DNA of 64,000 bases from DATLLN01 sp963720885 (GCA_963720885.1 CAVRGW010000005.1:1178001-1242000); one strand, 5' to 3'. Shown: positions 9,737 to 19,031, counted from the stretch's first letter. Notes: generated from the sequence alone by a model not told the origin. Numbers and translations are program-made.

Positions 9737-11523
9737 TCCCGATGCGGCTCGCCCTTCTCACCGCCCCCTGCTGTCTTTGGTTCACGTGGGAGCCGGAGAG
9801 CCGGCTTCCGTACGCCCGCACAACGTCGGCATGGGTCAGCCAACCGATGAGCCGGCCATCCGAGTCGACCACTGGCAGTTCCTCCAGATCGTCGAATGCG
9901 AATGCGCGGACAGCATCCTCAAGCGTCGAGTCGGCACGCAGGGCATCAACGGGTTGAACCGCGGTCGCGTCGCCGCCCGGACTGGGCGTCTCAAGCGTGT
10001 CCTCCAATCCGCGTGCACTCACGACGCCGAGCAGCCGGCCGGAGCCGTCCGTGACCGGGAGCACTCCGCGCCCGCTCGCGGCGAGCTGCGCAGCCGCCGT
10101 CGCCACGCCTGCGGACTGTTTCACCGGTAGCGGCGGCGCGTGCATCGCGTCTCCGACCGGGACTTGAAGGGCAGGGTTGTGCGATGCGAATCCCAGATCG
10201 ATCCCCCGTCGCCGCAGCTTCAGTGTGTAGATGCTTTCGCGATCGAGAATGCCCGCGAGGAGGATCGCCATCGCGACCGCTGTCATCAGAGGCAGCACCA
10301 TGCGGTAGTCGCCGGTCAGTTCGAAGATGATGACCACCGCCGTCACCGGTGCCCTGCTTGCAGCCGCGAACACCGCCGCCATCCCGACGACGCCATATGC
10401 GCCCGCCGGTCCCGCGATGTCCGGCGCCAGCCCGCTGGCGACCGCGCCGTAGGCGCTCCCCAGTGCGGCACCCAGAAACAATGACGGAGCGAACACTCCT
10501 CCCGAGCCTCCGATCGCCATTGTCAGGCTCGTTGCGAGGATCTTGGCCGCAACCAGCGCGACCAACATCCAGACCACGTAGCGGCCCTCGACGGCTTGAC
10601 GCATCACCGGATATCCGACTCCATACAACTGGGGCACCGCCAGCAGAAGAGCTCCGAGCGCGACGCCGCCAACGGCAGGCCGGAGTGCCTCGGGCCCGTG
10701 CCAAAGCCGGTCCGCGGCGTCCTCGAGGGCGTACAACGAGCGGGAGAAGCCCACTCCGACAACGGCCGCAACAATGCCCAGGCCGGCGCACAGCCCGTAC
10801 TCCCACGGCGTTCGGACGTCGAACCCCGGGAGCGTCAGGAACGGTGTCGAGCCGAACACACCGCGTCCGATGATGTCCGCCGTGACCGATGCCAGGAGCA
10901 GCGCGCCCAGCGCATCGACATCGACATCCGCCAGTATCAGCTCGATGGCGAAGAACACACCGGCGATCGGCGCGTTGAACGTCGCCGAGATGCCTGCCGC
11001 CGCGCCGCATGCGACGAGTAACCGACGCCGCGCCTCCGGGAACTCGAGCAGCTGGCCCAGCGTCGAGCCGAGCGCCGCGCCGATCTGCACGATCGGCCCT
11101 TCGCGGCCCACTGATCCGCCCGTGCCGATACACAGCGCCGAGGCCGTCGCCTTCACCGCCGCGACACGCGGGTCTGATCCGTCCGCCTCGCCGGCGCACG
11201 GCGAACATGACTTCGGGGATACCGTGGCCCCGCGCCTCCTCCGCGAACTGCGAGATCAACGGTCCGTAGAGCAGGCCGCCGACGACTGGAGTGATCAGCA
11301 GGAATCCCACGCCGAGCCAGGGCAAATGACTGCTGGCGATCCTCCCGTCCTGACCGTACTCGGTCTGGCCCGTGACGAGCCACGTGATGGCGTAGACCAG
11401 ATCGCGAAACGCGACCGCCCCAAGGCCGGCGCAGATACCGACCAGCACACCAACGGCCAGCAGACCCCCGCCCCCACGGGCAAGCCTTGGGCCGAGGATC
11501 ACCCTGCGAGCGTCGTCACGCAT
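9723..11523 (-). CDS. ClC-family chloride channel/antiporter with CBS pair, one frameshift near 11175
   Basis: This is a voltage-gated chloride channel family protein. The N-terminal part (from ATG 11523) has the first helices and breaks after RRRGGRIRP near 11175; one extra base explains it. The remaining 470 residues are intact: the gating GREGP motif (GSVGREGPIVQIGAALGS), the selectivity motif GSGGVFAPSLFLGAALG, and AFAAASRAPVTAVVIIFELTG-like helix sequence, then two cytoplasmic CBS domains (VGDAMHAPPLPV and VQPVDALRADSTLED). The GREGP glutamate suggests a proton/chloride exchanger. Its start overlaps the end of the ABM-like gene by eight bases and its end overlaps Sco1, so the four genes form one coupled operon. 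Confidence 0.85.
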
Positions 11524-11878
11524 CGTCCGTCGCCGTGTGGTCGGCGTAGGCTCGATGCTCCGAACGGATCGCGACCCATACGGCCCCGTGCTCGACGACG
11601 CCGTCGTGTCGGTCTCCATCCCGAGTCGATGGCAGTAACAGAAACTCCTCGTATCTGCGTGCCGATTCGAGGGACACGAACTCGACGACCGCCTCGACTC
11701 GTCGCGGATCGTCGAGCGACACTGAGATGGAATGGCCGGCGGCTCCGGCCAGCGCGCGCTGCGGATTCTGCGATGAGAAGCGCTCCAACCAGTTCCCGTA
11801 CTCGGCGACGCGGTAGCGGGCCACGACGATGGCGGTGCCTGACGAGCGGTCGTTCAGCGGATCCCCGATGCTGGGCAC
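11516..11878 (-). CDS. ABM-like (dimeric alpha-beta barrel) small protein
   Basis: A 120-residue protein whose core (TAIVVARYRVAEYGNWLERF, then PRRVEAVVEFVSLESARRYEEFL) looks like an antibiotic-biosynthesis-monooxygenase/dimeric alpha-beta barrel domain. No function can be assigned. The GTG start at 11878 is only three bases from the 23-bp palindrome at 11882-11904. The TACGAT box inside that palindrome would place the transcription start almost on the GTG, so the mRNA may be leaderless. It is the first gene of the operon with ClC, Sco1 and CtaG; its last eight bases overlap the ClC start. Confidence 0.65.
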   Translation of the reverse strand: MPSIGDPLNDRSSGTAIVVARYRVAEYGNWLERFSSQNPQRALAGAAGHSISVSLDDPRRVEAVVEFVSLESARRYEEFLLLPSTRDGDRHDGVVEHGAVWVAIRSEHRAYADHTATDDA

Positions 11879-11881
11879 TGC

Positions 11882-11904
11882 GATACATCGTACTACGGTG
11901 TATC
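11882..11904. promoter_or_regulatory. 23-bp palindromic operator of the ABM-ClC-Sco1-CtaG operon
   Basis: The site begins GATACA and ends TGTATC and is a palindrome centred on C 11893 with 10 of 11 base pairs complementary. Its right-hand 18 bases (11887-11904) match the lysyl oxidase upstream site at 17 of 18 positions. On the minus strand it contains TACGAT (11892-11887), a good -10 box for the GTG at 11878. Symmetry, size and overlap with the promoter are typical of a MarR-family operator. Confidence 0.7.
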
Positions 11905-11953
11905 TAGCGGCAGGCCGCCAGCAGCGACCCGTATGGGAGATCCCACCTTGGTC

Positions 11954-12088
11954 TCAGCCGTTACGCCACAGCCAAACGCCGGCTGTCACGGCCACGCAGA
12001 CGATGATCAGCGTCACCAGCCAGTCAGCCAGCCGCCCTTCGGCGAGCGTGGGCGGAGCGGTGAAATCGATCGGAAAGATCTCGGCCAT
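11954..12088 (-). CDS. 44-residue membrane protein coupled to the MarR gene
   Basis: This short ORF is not in any known family I recognise. Its ATG (12088) overlaps the MarR stop codon as TGATG, so it is translated with it. The protein is MAEIFPIDFTAPPTLAEGRL followed by one hydrophobic helix (about residues 22-41, WLVTLIIVCVAVTAGVWLW) and a short basic end. A single-helix peptide coupled to a regulator could be a sensor, a small subunit or a stress peptide; this is inference only. Confidence 0.6.
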   Translation of the reverse strand: MAEIFPIDFTAPPTLAEGRLADWLVTLIIVCVAVTAGVWLWRNG

Positions 12089-12510
12089 CAGATCAGCTGG
12101 GACAGGCCGACGAGTGTCGCCCGCAGCACACCGCGCTCGGCCCGCAACGCGTCAACCGCGGTATAGAGGCGATGGTGGCCTTCGGCTGTCAGGGACAGAT
12201 GGGAAACGCGTGCGTCGCCGTCAGATCGGCGACGGACCAGGAGTCCGGCGCCGTGCGCGCGGGCAACGAGGTCGGAAACCGTACTCTGCGGCATCTCGAG
12301 ATCGTCCGCGAGGCTCGACACTGTCGCCTCGCCCTCGATCGACTGAGCCTCGATCGTGAGAAGCAGCAGGTACCGCTGAGGAGTCAGACCGCAGTCGGCC
12401 AGCACAGTGTCTGTCCGCCGTTCGAAATGGCGGAGCGCGATCCGGAATCGCGCGACATGGCGAAGATCTTCATTCGATCTGTTCGACTCGACTTGGGTCA
12501 TCGCACGCAT
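12088..12510 (-). CDS. MarR-family transcriptional regulator
   Basis: A winged-helix repressor of about 140 residues. The N-terminal dimerisation helix (RFRIALRHFERRTDTVLADC) is followed by the recognition region LADDLEMPQSTVSDLVARAHGAGLLVRRRSDGDARVSHLSLT, the classic MarR helix-turn-helix and wing. ATG 12510 is chosen (12501 also possible); the longer frame would start inside the palindrome at 12522-12540. The promoter has a near-consensus -10 TATACT (12525-12520) covered by that palindrome, implying autoregulation. Half-sites like those at 4164 and 11882 suggest it may control the copper-related operons. The gene is coupled to a 44-residue membrane protein. Confidence 0.85.
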   Translation of the reverse strand: MRAMTQVESNRSNEDLRHVARFRIALRHFERRTDTVLADCGLTPQRYLLLLTIEAQSIEGEATVSSLADDLEMPQSTVSDLVARAHGAGLLVRRRSDGDARVSHLSLTAEGHHRLYTAVDALRAERGVLRATLVGLSQLI

Positions 12511-12521
12511 GCCAGGCAAAG

Positions 12522-12540
12522 TATACCGTGACACGGTCTA
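12522..12540. promoter_or_regulatory. Palindrome at the MarR promoter (probable autoregulatory operator)
   Basis: The 19 bases TATACCGTGACACGGTCTA form an inverted repeat centred on A 12531 (ACCGTG/CACGGT perfect, TA pairs beyond one mismatch). It covers the TATACT -10 of the MarR gene and lies just before the divergent small ORF at 12544. The outer half-site ACGGTnTATC also occurs in the operator at 11882-11904. Confidence 0.65.
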
Positions 12541-12543
12541 TCT

Positions 12544-12732
12544 GTGGAGAAGGACTTCGAATACCTCCTGGCTCTCGCGCCATGGATCGCGTTTATCGGC
12601 GGGGTCGCCGTGTACGCGGTGCTCGGTCTGTTGGACGACTGGCGGATCCGAGACCGCCGCGGCTTGCGCACCGAAGGTCGCACCCGCGGGAGCACCGCGC
12701 GCTCCCGGTCGCGCAGCTTCCCAGCGAGTTGA
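12544..12732 (+). CDS. 62-residue single-helix membrane protein, divergent from MarR
   Basis: A small ORF starting at GTG 12544, three bases from the MarR operator palindrome. It encodes an acidic N-terminus, one or two hydrophobic segments (about 7-27, LLALAPWIAFIGGVAVYAVL) and a basic, serine/arginine-rich tail. No family is recognised. The hydrophobic segment and the divergent position at a regulated promoter support it being real, but codon evidence is thin. Confidence 0.45.
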   Translation: MEKDFEYLLALAPWIAFIGGVAVYAVLGLLDDWRIRDRRGLRTEGRTRGSTARSRSRSFPAS

Positions 12733-12931
12733 GGCACCAGACTGGTTCCGGCTGACGACGCGTCCGGTAGGTGAACGCCGTTCAACAGCCTAGACGCTCG
12801 GCGGTCAGCCCGAGGACGCGCCGGCGCTACGGATCTACGGCGCTCCAATGAGACGGCGAACTCGCTCGCGGATCGAGACTAGGACGCCCAGGCCTCCATG
12901 AGCAAGTGCACGCAGTCCGAACACGTCCGGC
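12733..12931. other. Short region without a recognisable gene
   Basis: About 200 bases downstream of the truncated oxidoreductase fragment. A frame shift at 12935 would continue the ORF as EDSCEPDVFGLRALAHGGLG to a stop near 12835, but this does not resemble the missing end of the Fe-S oxidoreductase family. Confidence 0.35.
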
Positions 12932-14383
12932 TCACACGAGTCCTCTAACCTCGAGACAGCTGGGCTCCATACCGACCACAGGCGTGCCGGCGCGGATATC
13001 GTCGCGCAGCACATCAAGCACTCTGCGCAGGTATCGCTTCGCCTGGTCGAGAAAGCCGTAGTCATAGAGCGGCCGACCGCAGCAGACGTGCCCCTTCGGC
13101 ATCGTCACTCTCCACCCTGCGGCCTCGATCACCTCGACACAGGCGACGCCGACGTCGGTATGCATGTGGTTGTTGAACGTGTCGGGCCAGAGCACCACGC
13201 GACGGCCGTCGGAGTTGACGATGGGCCTTCGCGAGAACCATCGCTGGAGCGTGATCGGGGCGAATGTCGGGACGTCGCGCTCGGCGCTCATGCCGGCGAG
13301 GTGCTTCGCCAGACGGGAGAACGGCGGCGTCTGCGTGACCGCATTGACGACTCCAGGCAACAAGGACGCGAGTCGGGACGCCTGATCGATGAAGCCGAAC
13401 GCGTAGGCATACCGAGGGCGCGATCGTCCCGCCCAGTGCTGATGCTCCGGCTCGTCGTGATGGCCAGCAGCCTCCTTGACGGTCAGCCTGCCGCGGGGGG
13501 TCGGTGCGATCAGCGGACACGACCAGCCGATGCCGTCGGCGTAGGACTGGAACAGCTCCGAGTCAGCCTGCGCTCCGCGCGGTCGGCCTACGGGCCTGCC
13601 GGTGTTGCGCTGGCGCTCGGCCTCCTTGCGGCGGATGGTGGTGCCGAACAGGCCGTCCCGCTTGGCGCGAGCGCCGCGGTCGGTCGGTTCGATCACGTCC
13701 GCTACTTCGTGCCCCAGCTGGACAATCTCCGGGCTCCAGGGGGCATCGCGGCCCTGCTCGTCCGCCTGTTTGCCGTACAGGCGGCGCTCGTTGCGCTGGA
13801 TTGCAAGGATGCGGCGCTCATCCCAGTGGCCGCCTCCGTCCAACTCGATCAGCAGGTCGCAAGCCGTGGTGCGGGTGACAGCATCCCGGTCGTGGACGAG
13901 GGCGCGCAGCTGCTCGATTCTCACCTTGCCGGAGCGTGCCTTCACAACCAACTCGCCGGGCCTAGGTTCGCCCTTTCGCTCGCGGGCGTCTGAGAACCGC
14001 GTGAGCCGTCGCATTCCCGCGGGCCGGGTGTCGTGTTTTCGGATGGTGGCACCCGACCGCTGAAGTTGGCTGCCAGCGATGGGGATGCCGCCATTGGTCT
14101 CGCCCCACCCCAGCCGCTCTTCCACCGTGCGGGGGGAGCGCTGCATCTGATCCTCCACCATTTCGATAACGATGGCGTCCGGCCGGCTGTCCGTGACCGC
14201 GCCGCCCATCGCCCCGACCAACGGGCTACCGCGTCGGGTCTGCTCGTCGGCCAAGGCCTTCTCGCGGCGCTTGGCAGCTCGGGGGTCGCCCTGGCCGGTC
14301 TCGGTGGCCAGGCGCACCATCTCGCGCTCCAGCTCGGTGTCGGCGTGGCGCCGGTCTAGCGCTCGGACAAGCTTGTCCGTCAT
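12932..14383 (-). CDS. Chimeric ORF: unknown N-terminal protein joined to a CCG-domain fragment of an FAD-linked/Fe-S oxidoreductase
   Basis: ATG 14383 has an AAGGAG site seven bases upstream, and the whole 483-codon frame shows coding-type third positions. Residues 1 to about 310 match nothing I recognise: charged, helical, with an AT-hook-like GRPVGRPRG near 285. From about residue 320 (HQHWAGRSRPRYAYAFGFID) the sequence is clearly the C-terminal part of the D-lactate-dehydrogenase-like FAD-linked/(Fe-S) oxidoreductases, with PTFAPITLQRWF, LWPDTFNNHMHTDVG and CCGRPLYDYGFLDQAK (CCG domain), and it stops just after MEPSCLEV. The FAD domain and Fe-S cysteines are missing. It may be a fusion made by a recombination event, or an assembly join. 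Confidence 0.55.
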   Translation of the reverse strand: MTDKLVRALDRRHADTELEREMVRLATETGQGDPRAAKRREKALADEQTRRGSPLVGAMGGAVTDSRPDAIVIEMVEDQMQRSPRTVEERLGWGETNGGIPIAGSQLQRSGATIRKHDTRPAGMRRLTRFSDARERKGEPRPGELVVKARSGKVRIEQLRALVHDRDAVTRTTACDLLIELDGGGHWDERRILAIQRNERRLYGKQADEQGRDAPWSPEIVQLGHEVADVIEPTDRGARAKRDGLFGTTIRRKEAERQRNTGRPVGRPRGAQADSELFQSYADGIGWSCPLIAPTPRGRLTVKEAAGHHDEPEHQHWAGRSRPRYAYAFGFIDQASRLASLLPGVVNAVTQTPPFSRLAKHLAGMSAERDVPTFAPITLQRWFSRRPIVNSDGRRVVLWPDTFNNHMHTDVGVACVEVIEAAGWRVTMPKGHVCCGRPLYDYGFLDQAKRYLRRVLDVLRDDIRAGTPVVGMEPSCLEVRGLV

Positions 14384-14619
14384 CTCGGTCTCCTTCGGTG
14401 CGTTCGGGTGCCAGCGGCCATAGGTGCTCAACCGGGAGGGGTGACCCGGATGGACGCCTATGCGCTGGGACTGAGCACACGGATGGGCGCGCACAGGAAG
14501 GCGTGGAAAATGGGCGATGATCACGCTGACCGACTGCACCGCCGCGACCAGCGGCGAGGAGCAGGAGGCGGCCGTGACCAAGGACTACCCGATGTTCTCG
14601 AAGCCGATGAAGGGCAGCC
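14384..14619. other. Boundary region between the lower-GC and high-GC parts
   Basis: About 240 bases between the chimeric ORF and the broken decarboxylase. A plus-strand frame beginning near 14517 (MITLTDCTAATSGEEQEAAV) has plausible composition but is lost within 45 codons and has no family match. Base composition changes noticeably about here. Confidence 0.35.
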
Positions 14620-16052
14620 GAGTTCACGGAGATCCTCGACGGCGCCGCCGTCGCCGGCGACTGAACAGATCCGCTCGATCGTGCCCGGCCAGGTCGGCCT
14701 CGGTCGTCAGCGGGTTGATCGTGCACAGCCGCAGCACCGACCGCCCGTGCAGCGGCGTGGTGGTCAGCGCCGCATAGCCGTCGACGCCGATCGCCGTCGC
14801 CCGGGCGACATGGTCGGCGTGCGGTCGCGCCGCGCAGCGCGAAGGTGACGATGCCGAGCTGCGCGGGCGTGACGATCTCGAACCTGCCGTCGGCGCGGAG
14901 CAGTCGCCTCGGCGTGCTCGGCCAGCCGGATGCCGCGCTCGATCGCGCCGCGGATCCGCTCCAGCCCGTAGGTGTGGAACGTCAGCCAGATCTTCAGCGC
15001 CCGCGAGCGGCGCGACAGCTCCAGGCTGCGGTTGCGGAAGTCGACCTCGGCGATGATCGCCGCGACGTCCAGCAGGTACTCGGGCGTCATGTGGAACGCC
15101 CGGTCGAGCGCGCCCGGCCGGCGCACCAGCAGGCAGCCGACGTCGTACGGCTGGAACAGCCACTTGTGCGGGTCGAGCACCAGCGAGTCGGCCCGTTCGA
15201 TGCCGGCCAGCACCCGGCGGCCGGGCTCGCACAGCGCGGCGGGCGCGCCGTACGCGCCGTCGACGTGGAACCACATGCCCCTGCTCCGCGCACAGGTCGG
15301 CGAGCTCGTGCAGCGGATCGACGGAGCCGGTGTTGGTGGTGCCCGCGCTGGCGACGATGAACCCGGGCCGCCGGCCCGCAGCGCGCGGTCCTCGGCGATC
15401 GCCGCGGCCACGGCCTCGGCCGGCAGCCGCATCGCGTCGTCGGTCGCGATCATCCGCACGTCGGCCGGCGGAAAGCCCAGCGCGACCAGCCCGCGGCCGA
15501 TCGACGAGTGCGTCTGGTCGGAGAGGTAGGCGACGCCCGGGCCGTCCACCGCGCGGGCCGCGCCAGCGCCGTCACGTTAGCCAGCGAGCCACCGCTGGCC
15601 AGCACGCCCTCGGTGCCCTCCGGCATACCGAGCAGCTCGCGCAGCCAGTCGAGCACGACCAGCTCCACCGTCGCCGGGCCGGAGCCGCCCTTCCACGAGG
15701 CCGCGATGGCGTTGAAGCCGGTGCCCAGCCAGTCGCCCAGCACGCCGGCGAACGACGACGGGCCGGGAACGCGGGCGAAGTAGCGAGGGTGGTCGCCGTG
15801 CTGCATGTGCAGCAGCGCGACGTCGGTCAGGAGCTCCATCGCCGCCAGCGGGTCGCCCGGCTGCTCGGGCGGCGGGCCGCCCAGCACCTCGCGCAGCGCC
15901 TCCGGCGTGCCGGTGCGGATCGCCGGGCCCTCCGCGCCGCGCTCGAAGTGGTCGACGACCCGGTCGACGACCCAGTGTCCGAGCCGCCGCATCTCCTCCG
16001 GGGTCATGCCGAGCGCGTCGGACGACCGGTCGGGGGGCGGCGGCTCGGGCAC
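14620..16052 (-). pseudogene. Group II PLP-dependent amino acid decarboxylase, at least five frameshifts
   Basis: The pieces together are a full-length aromatic-L-amino-acid-decarboxylase-like enzyme. The first (16052-15560) has MTPEEMRRLGHWVVDRVVDHF and ASGGSLANVTALA. A second frame has YLSDQTHSSIGRGLVALGF and, after further shifts, GMWFHVDGAYGAPAALC, LDPHKWLFQPYDVGCLLV (the PLP lysine) and LELSRRSRALKIWLTFHTYG. The third has TTTPLHGRSVLRLCTINPLTTEADL. Shifts fall near 15560, 15360, 15280, 14890 and 14830. It is a paralogue of the intact enzymes at 28.3 and 36.8 kb. The number of breaks is high, yet all key motifs survive, so poor sequence quality is a real alternative to decay. Confidence 0.75.
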
Positions 16053-16666
16053 GGCCGCGCGATTCTATCGTCGGTGCAACAAAGGGGTCTGACCCCGTTG
16101 TTGCAGCCGTCGTCGGCGAGGATCTCGTAGAGGCGCTTGCGCGTCTCGCGCAGCACCTCCTGTGCTGCCTTCACCTGCTCGGGCGTGCCGGCGTGCAGCA
16201 CCTGGCGCGTCGCGCCGAGCACCTGGTGGACGAGGTCGTGCAGCGCGACGGCGTCGTCGCCCACATCCTCGCCCGCCTGCTCCCAGGGCTTCGCCTCGGG
16301 CAGCGCGGCGGCGGCCTCGCGGCCGGCGTCGGTCAGCTCGTACGTCCGCCGCCCGCCCTCCGGCCGCTGCTCGCGGACGAGGTCCTCGTCCTCCAGCTGC
16401 TGGAGCGTCGGGTAGACGGAGCCCGGGCTGGGCCGCCACACACCGCCGCTGCGCTCGGTCAGCTCGCGGATGATCTGGTAGCCGTGCATCGGCTCCTCCG
16501 CGAGCAGCGCGAGGATCGCGGCGCGGATGTCGCCCCGCCCGCGGCGCGCGCCGCGGAAGAACGGCCCGCCGTACGCGTAGTTGCCCCGGCGGCGCCGCCC
16601 ATGGCCGCGGCCGCCGAAGAAGACGAGCCTGCCGTGCAGGTCGTCGGGATGGCAGATGGCTGTCAT
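16004..16666 (-). CDS. PadR-family transcriptional regulator with C-terminal read-through
   Basis: The start ATG 16666 has AGGAGG seven bases upstream. A glycine/arginine-rich N-terminus (FFGGRGHGRRRRGNYAYGG) leads into the PadR winged helix: RGDIRAAILALLAEEPMHGYQI, then GVWRPSPGSVYPTLQQLEDEDLV and the wing GGRRTYELT. A second helical region follows (about 100-170). Family members normally end near RKRLYEILADD; here the frame runs on through a 29-bp inverted repeat (16104-16076) and overlaps the start of the decarboxylase by about 48 bases. A 12-bp palindrome at its promoter suggests autoregulation. It may control the adjoining decarboxylase. Confidence 0.85.
   Translation of the reverse strand: MTAICHPDDLHGRLVFFGGRGHGRRRRGNYAYGGPFFRGARRGRGDIRAAILALLAEEPMHGYQIIRELTERSGGVWRPSPGSVYPTLQQLEDEDLVREQRPEGGRRTYELTDAGREAAAALPEAKPWEQAGEDVGDDAVALHDLVHQVLGATRQVLHAGTPEQVKAAQEVLRETRKRLYEILADDGCNNGVRPLCCTDDRIARPCPSRRPPTGRPTRSA
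16076..16104. repeat. 29-bp inverted repeat (GGGGTC type) inserted at the PadR 3' end
   Basis: The element reads GCAACAAAGGGGTC, a central T, then GACCCCGTTGTTGC: 13 of 14 positions pair. The GGGGTC/GACCCC core also occurs in the 58-bp palindrome at 52462-52519. It sits exactly where PadR proteins usually end and could act as a weak terminator or hairpin between PadR and the decarboxylase. Confidence 0.7.
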
Positions 16667-16700
16667 CTGGTTTCCTCCTGTCGATCAATCATGATTCATC

Positions 16701-16712
16701 ACGATATATCGT
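16701..16712. promoter_or_regulatory. PadR promoter palindrome
   Basis: ACGATATATCGT is a perfect 12-bp palindrome in an AT-rich patch, immediately downstream of a TATAAC -10 box (minus strand, 16716-16711) and about 35 bases before the PadR start. AT-rich ATATAT-centred palindromes are typical PadR-family autoregulatory sites. Confidence 0.6.
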
Positions 16713-16726
16713 TATACAGTCGTTTG

Positions 16727-17635
16727 TCAAATTCCCGCGGAGGCCATCAGCGCCTCCAGGGCCGCGGCCTGGGCGCACGATCTCGTCGCCCGAAACCAGC
16801 GGCGCGCGGTCCTCGCGGACCGCCGCGACGAAGTCCTCGAGCTGCAGCGCGTAGGCGTCGACGCCCGTCGCTCACGCCACCCACGGATCGTCCAGCCGGA
16901 CGTCCCGGCGTCGCCGGTGACCTCCAGCAGGTGCGTCTCGGGCATCGCGATGCCGCATTCGAACTCGCCGGCGACGCCACCGGCGAATCCATCCGGCCGT
17001 GGAAGCGCAGGTCGACGCCCGTCGGCCCGACCTCGGCGTCCGCCCGCACCGTCTCCGGCTCGCCTGCCAGCAGCCGAAACGCGCTGACGCAGTAGCAGCC
17101 GACGTCGAGCAGGCCACCGCCGTCCAGCGCCGGGCTGCAGCAGGATGTCGTCCGGCCGGTCGGCGGTGAAGCCGAACGCCGAGCGCATCGACCGCAGCGC
17201 GCCCAACTCCCCGCGTGCACCCGCTCCGCCAGGCCGCCGGATCTGCGGATGGTGGCGGAACATGAACGCCTCGGCCAGCGCAACGCCGGCGGCGCCGCGG
17301 CAGCCACGGCCGTCGCGGCCTCCGCGGCGCGGCGGGTGAACGGCTTCTCGCACAGCACGTGCTTGCCGGCGTCGATCGCCGCCATCGTCCACTCGACGTG
17401 CAGCGCATTCGGCGCCGAGACGTACACCGCCTCGACCGCCGGGTCGGCGATCAGGCCGGCGTGCCCGGCGTGGAACGCAGGGATGCCCTGGTCGCGCGCG
17501 TAGGCCGCAGCTCGGCCCGCGTCGCGGCTGGACACGGCGACTACCTCGGCCGACGCCGGTCGCACCGGCGGCGTCCAGCAGCGAGCCGTTGATGCCGGCC
17601 GTGGAGACGATGCCGAACCGCGAGCGGCGGTGCGG

Positions 17636-17639
<4 letters not shown>
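16727..17639 (-). pseudogene. Gfo/Idh/MocA-family oxidoreductase, multiple frameshifts
   Basis: The fragments make an NAD(P)-dependent sugar-type dehydrogenase. The N-terminal Rossmann strand is RFGIVSTAGINGSLLDAA, then SAEVVAVSSRDAGRAAAYA, VEAVYVSAPNALHVEWTMAAIDAGKHVLCEKPF (the family EKP motif), EAFMFRHHPQ, LLDVGCYCVSAFRLL, and a C-terminal FECGIAMPETHLLEVTGDAG in another frame, ending at 16727. Frame changes occur near 17620, 17560, 17310, 17150, 16980 and 16860. GTG 17639 overlaps the M1 peptidase stop (GTGA), so it belongs to the same operon. As with the decarboxylase, sequencing error may account for the breaks. Confidence 0.7.
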
Positions 17640-19005
<1,366 letters not shown>

Positions 19006-19031
19006 CGGACGACGGTACCACGATTCCGGCG

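Noticed and set aside
13088..13993. Plus-strand 301-codon open frame
   Set aside because: Antisense to the chimeric ORF, whose own codon usage and SD are better.
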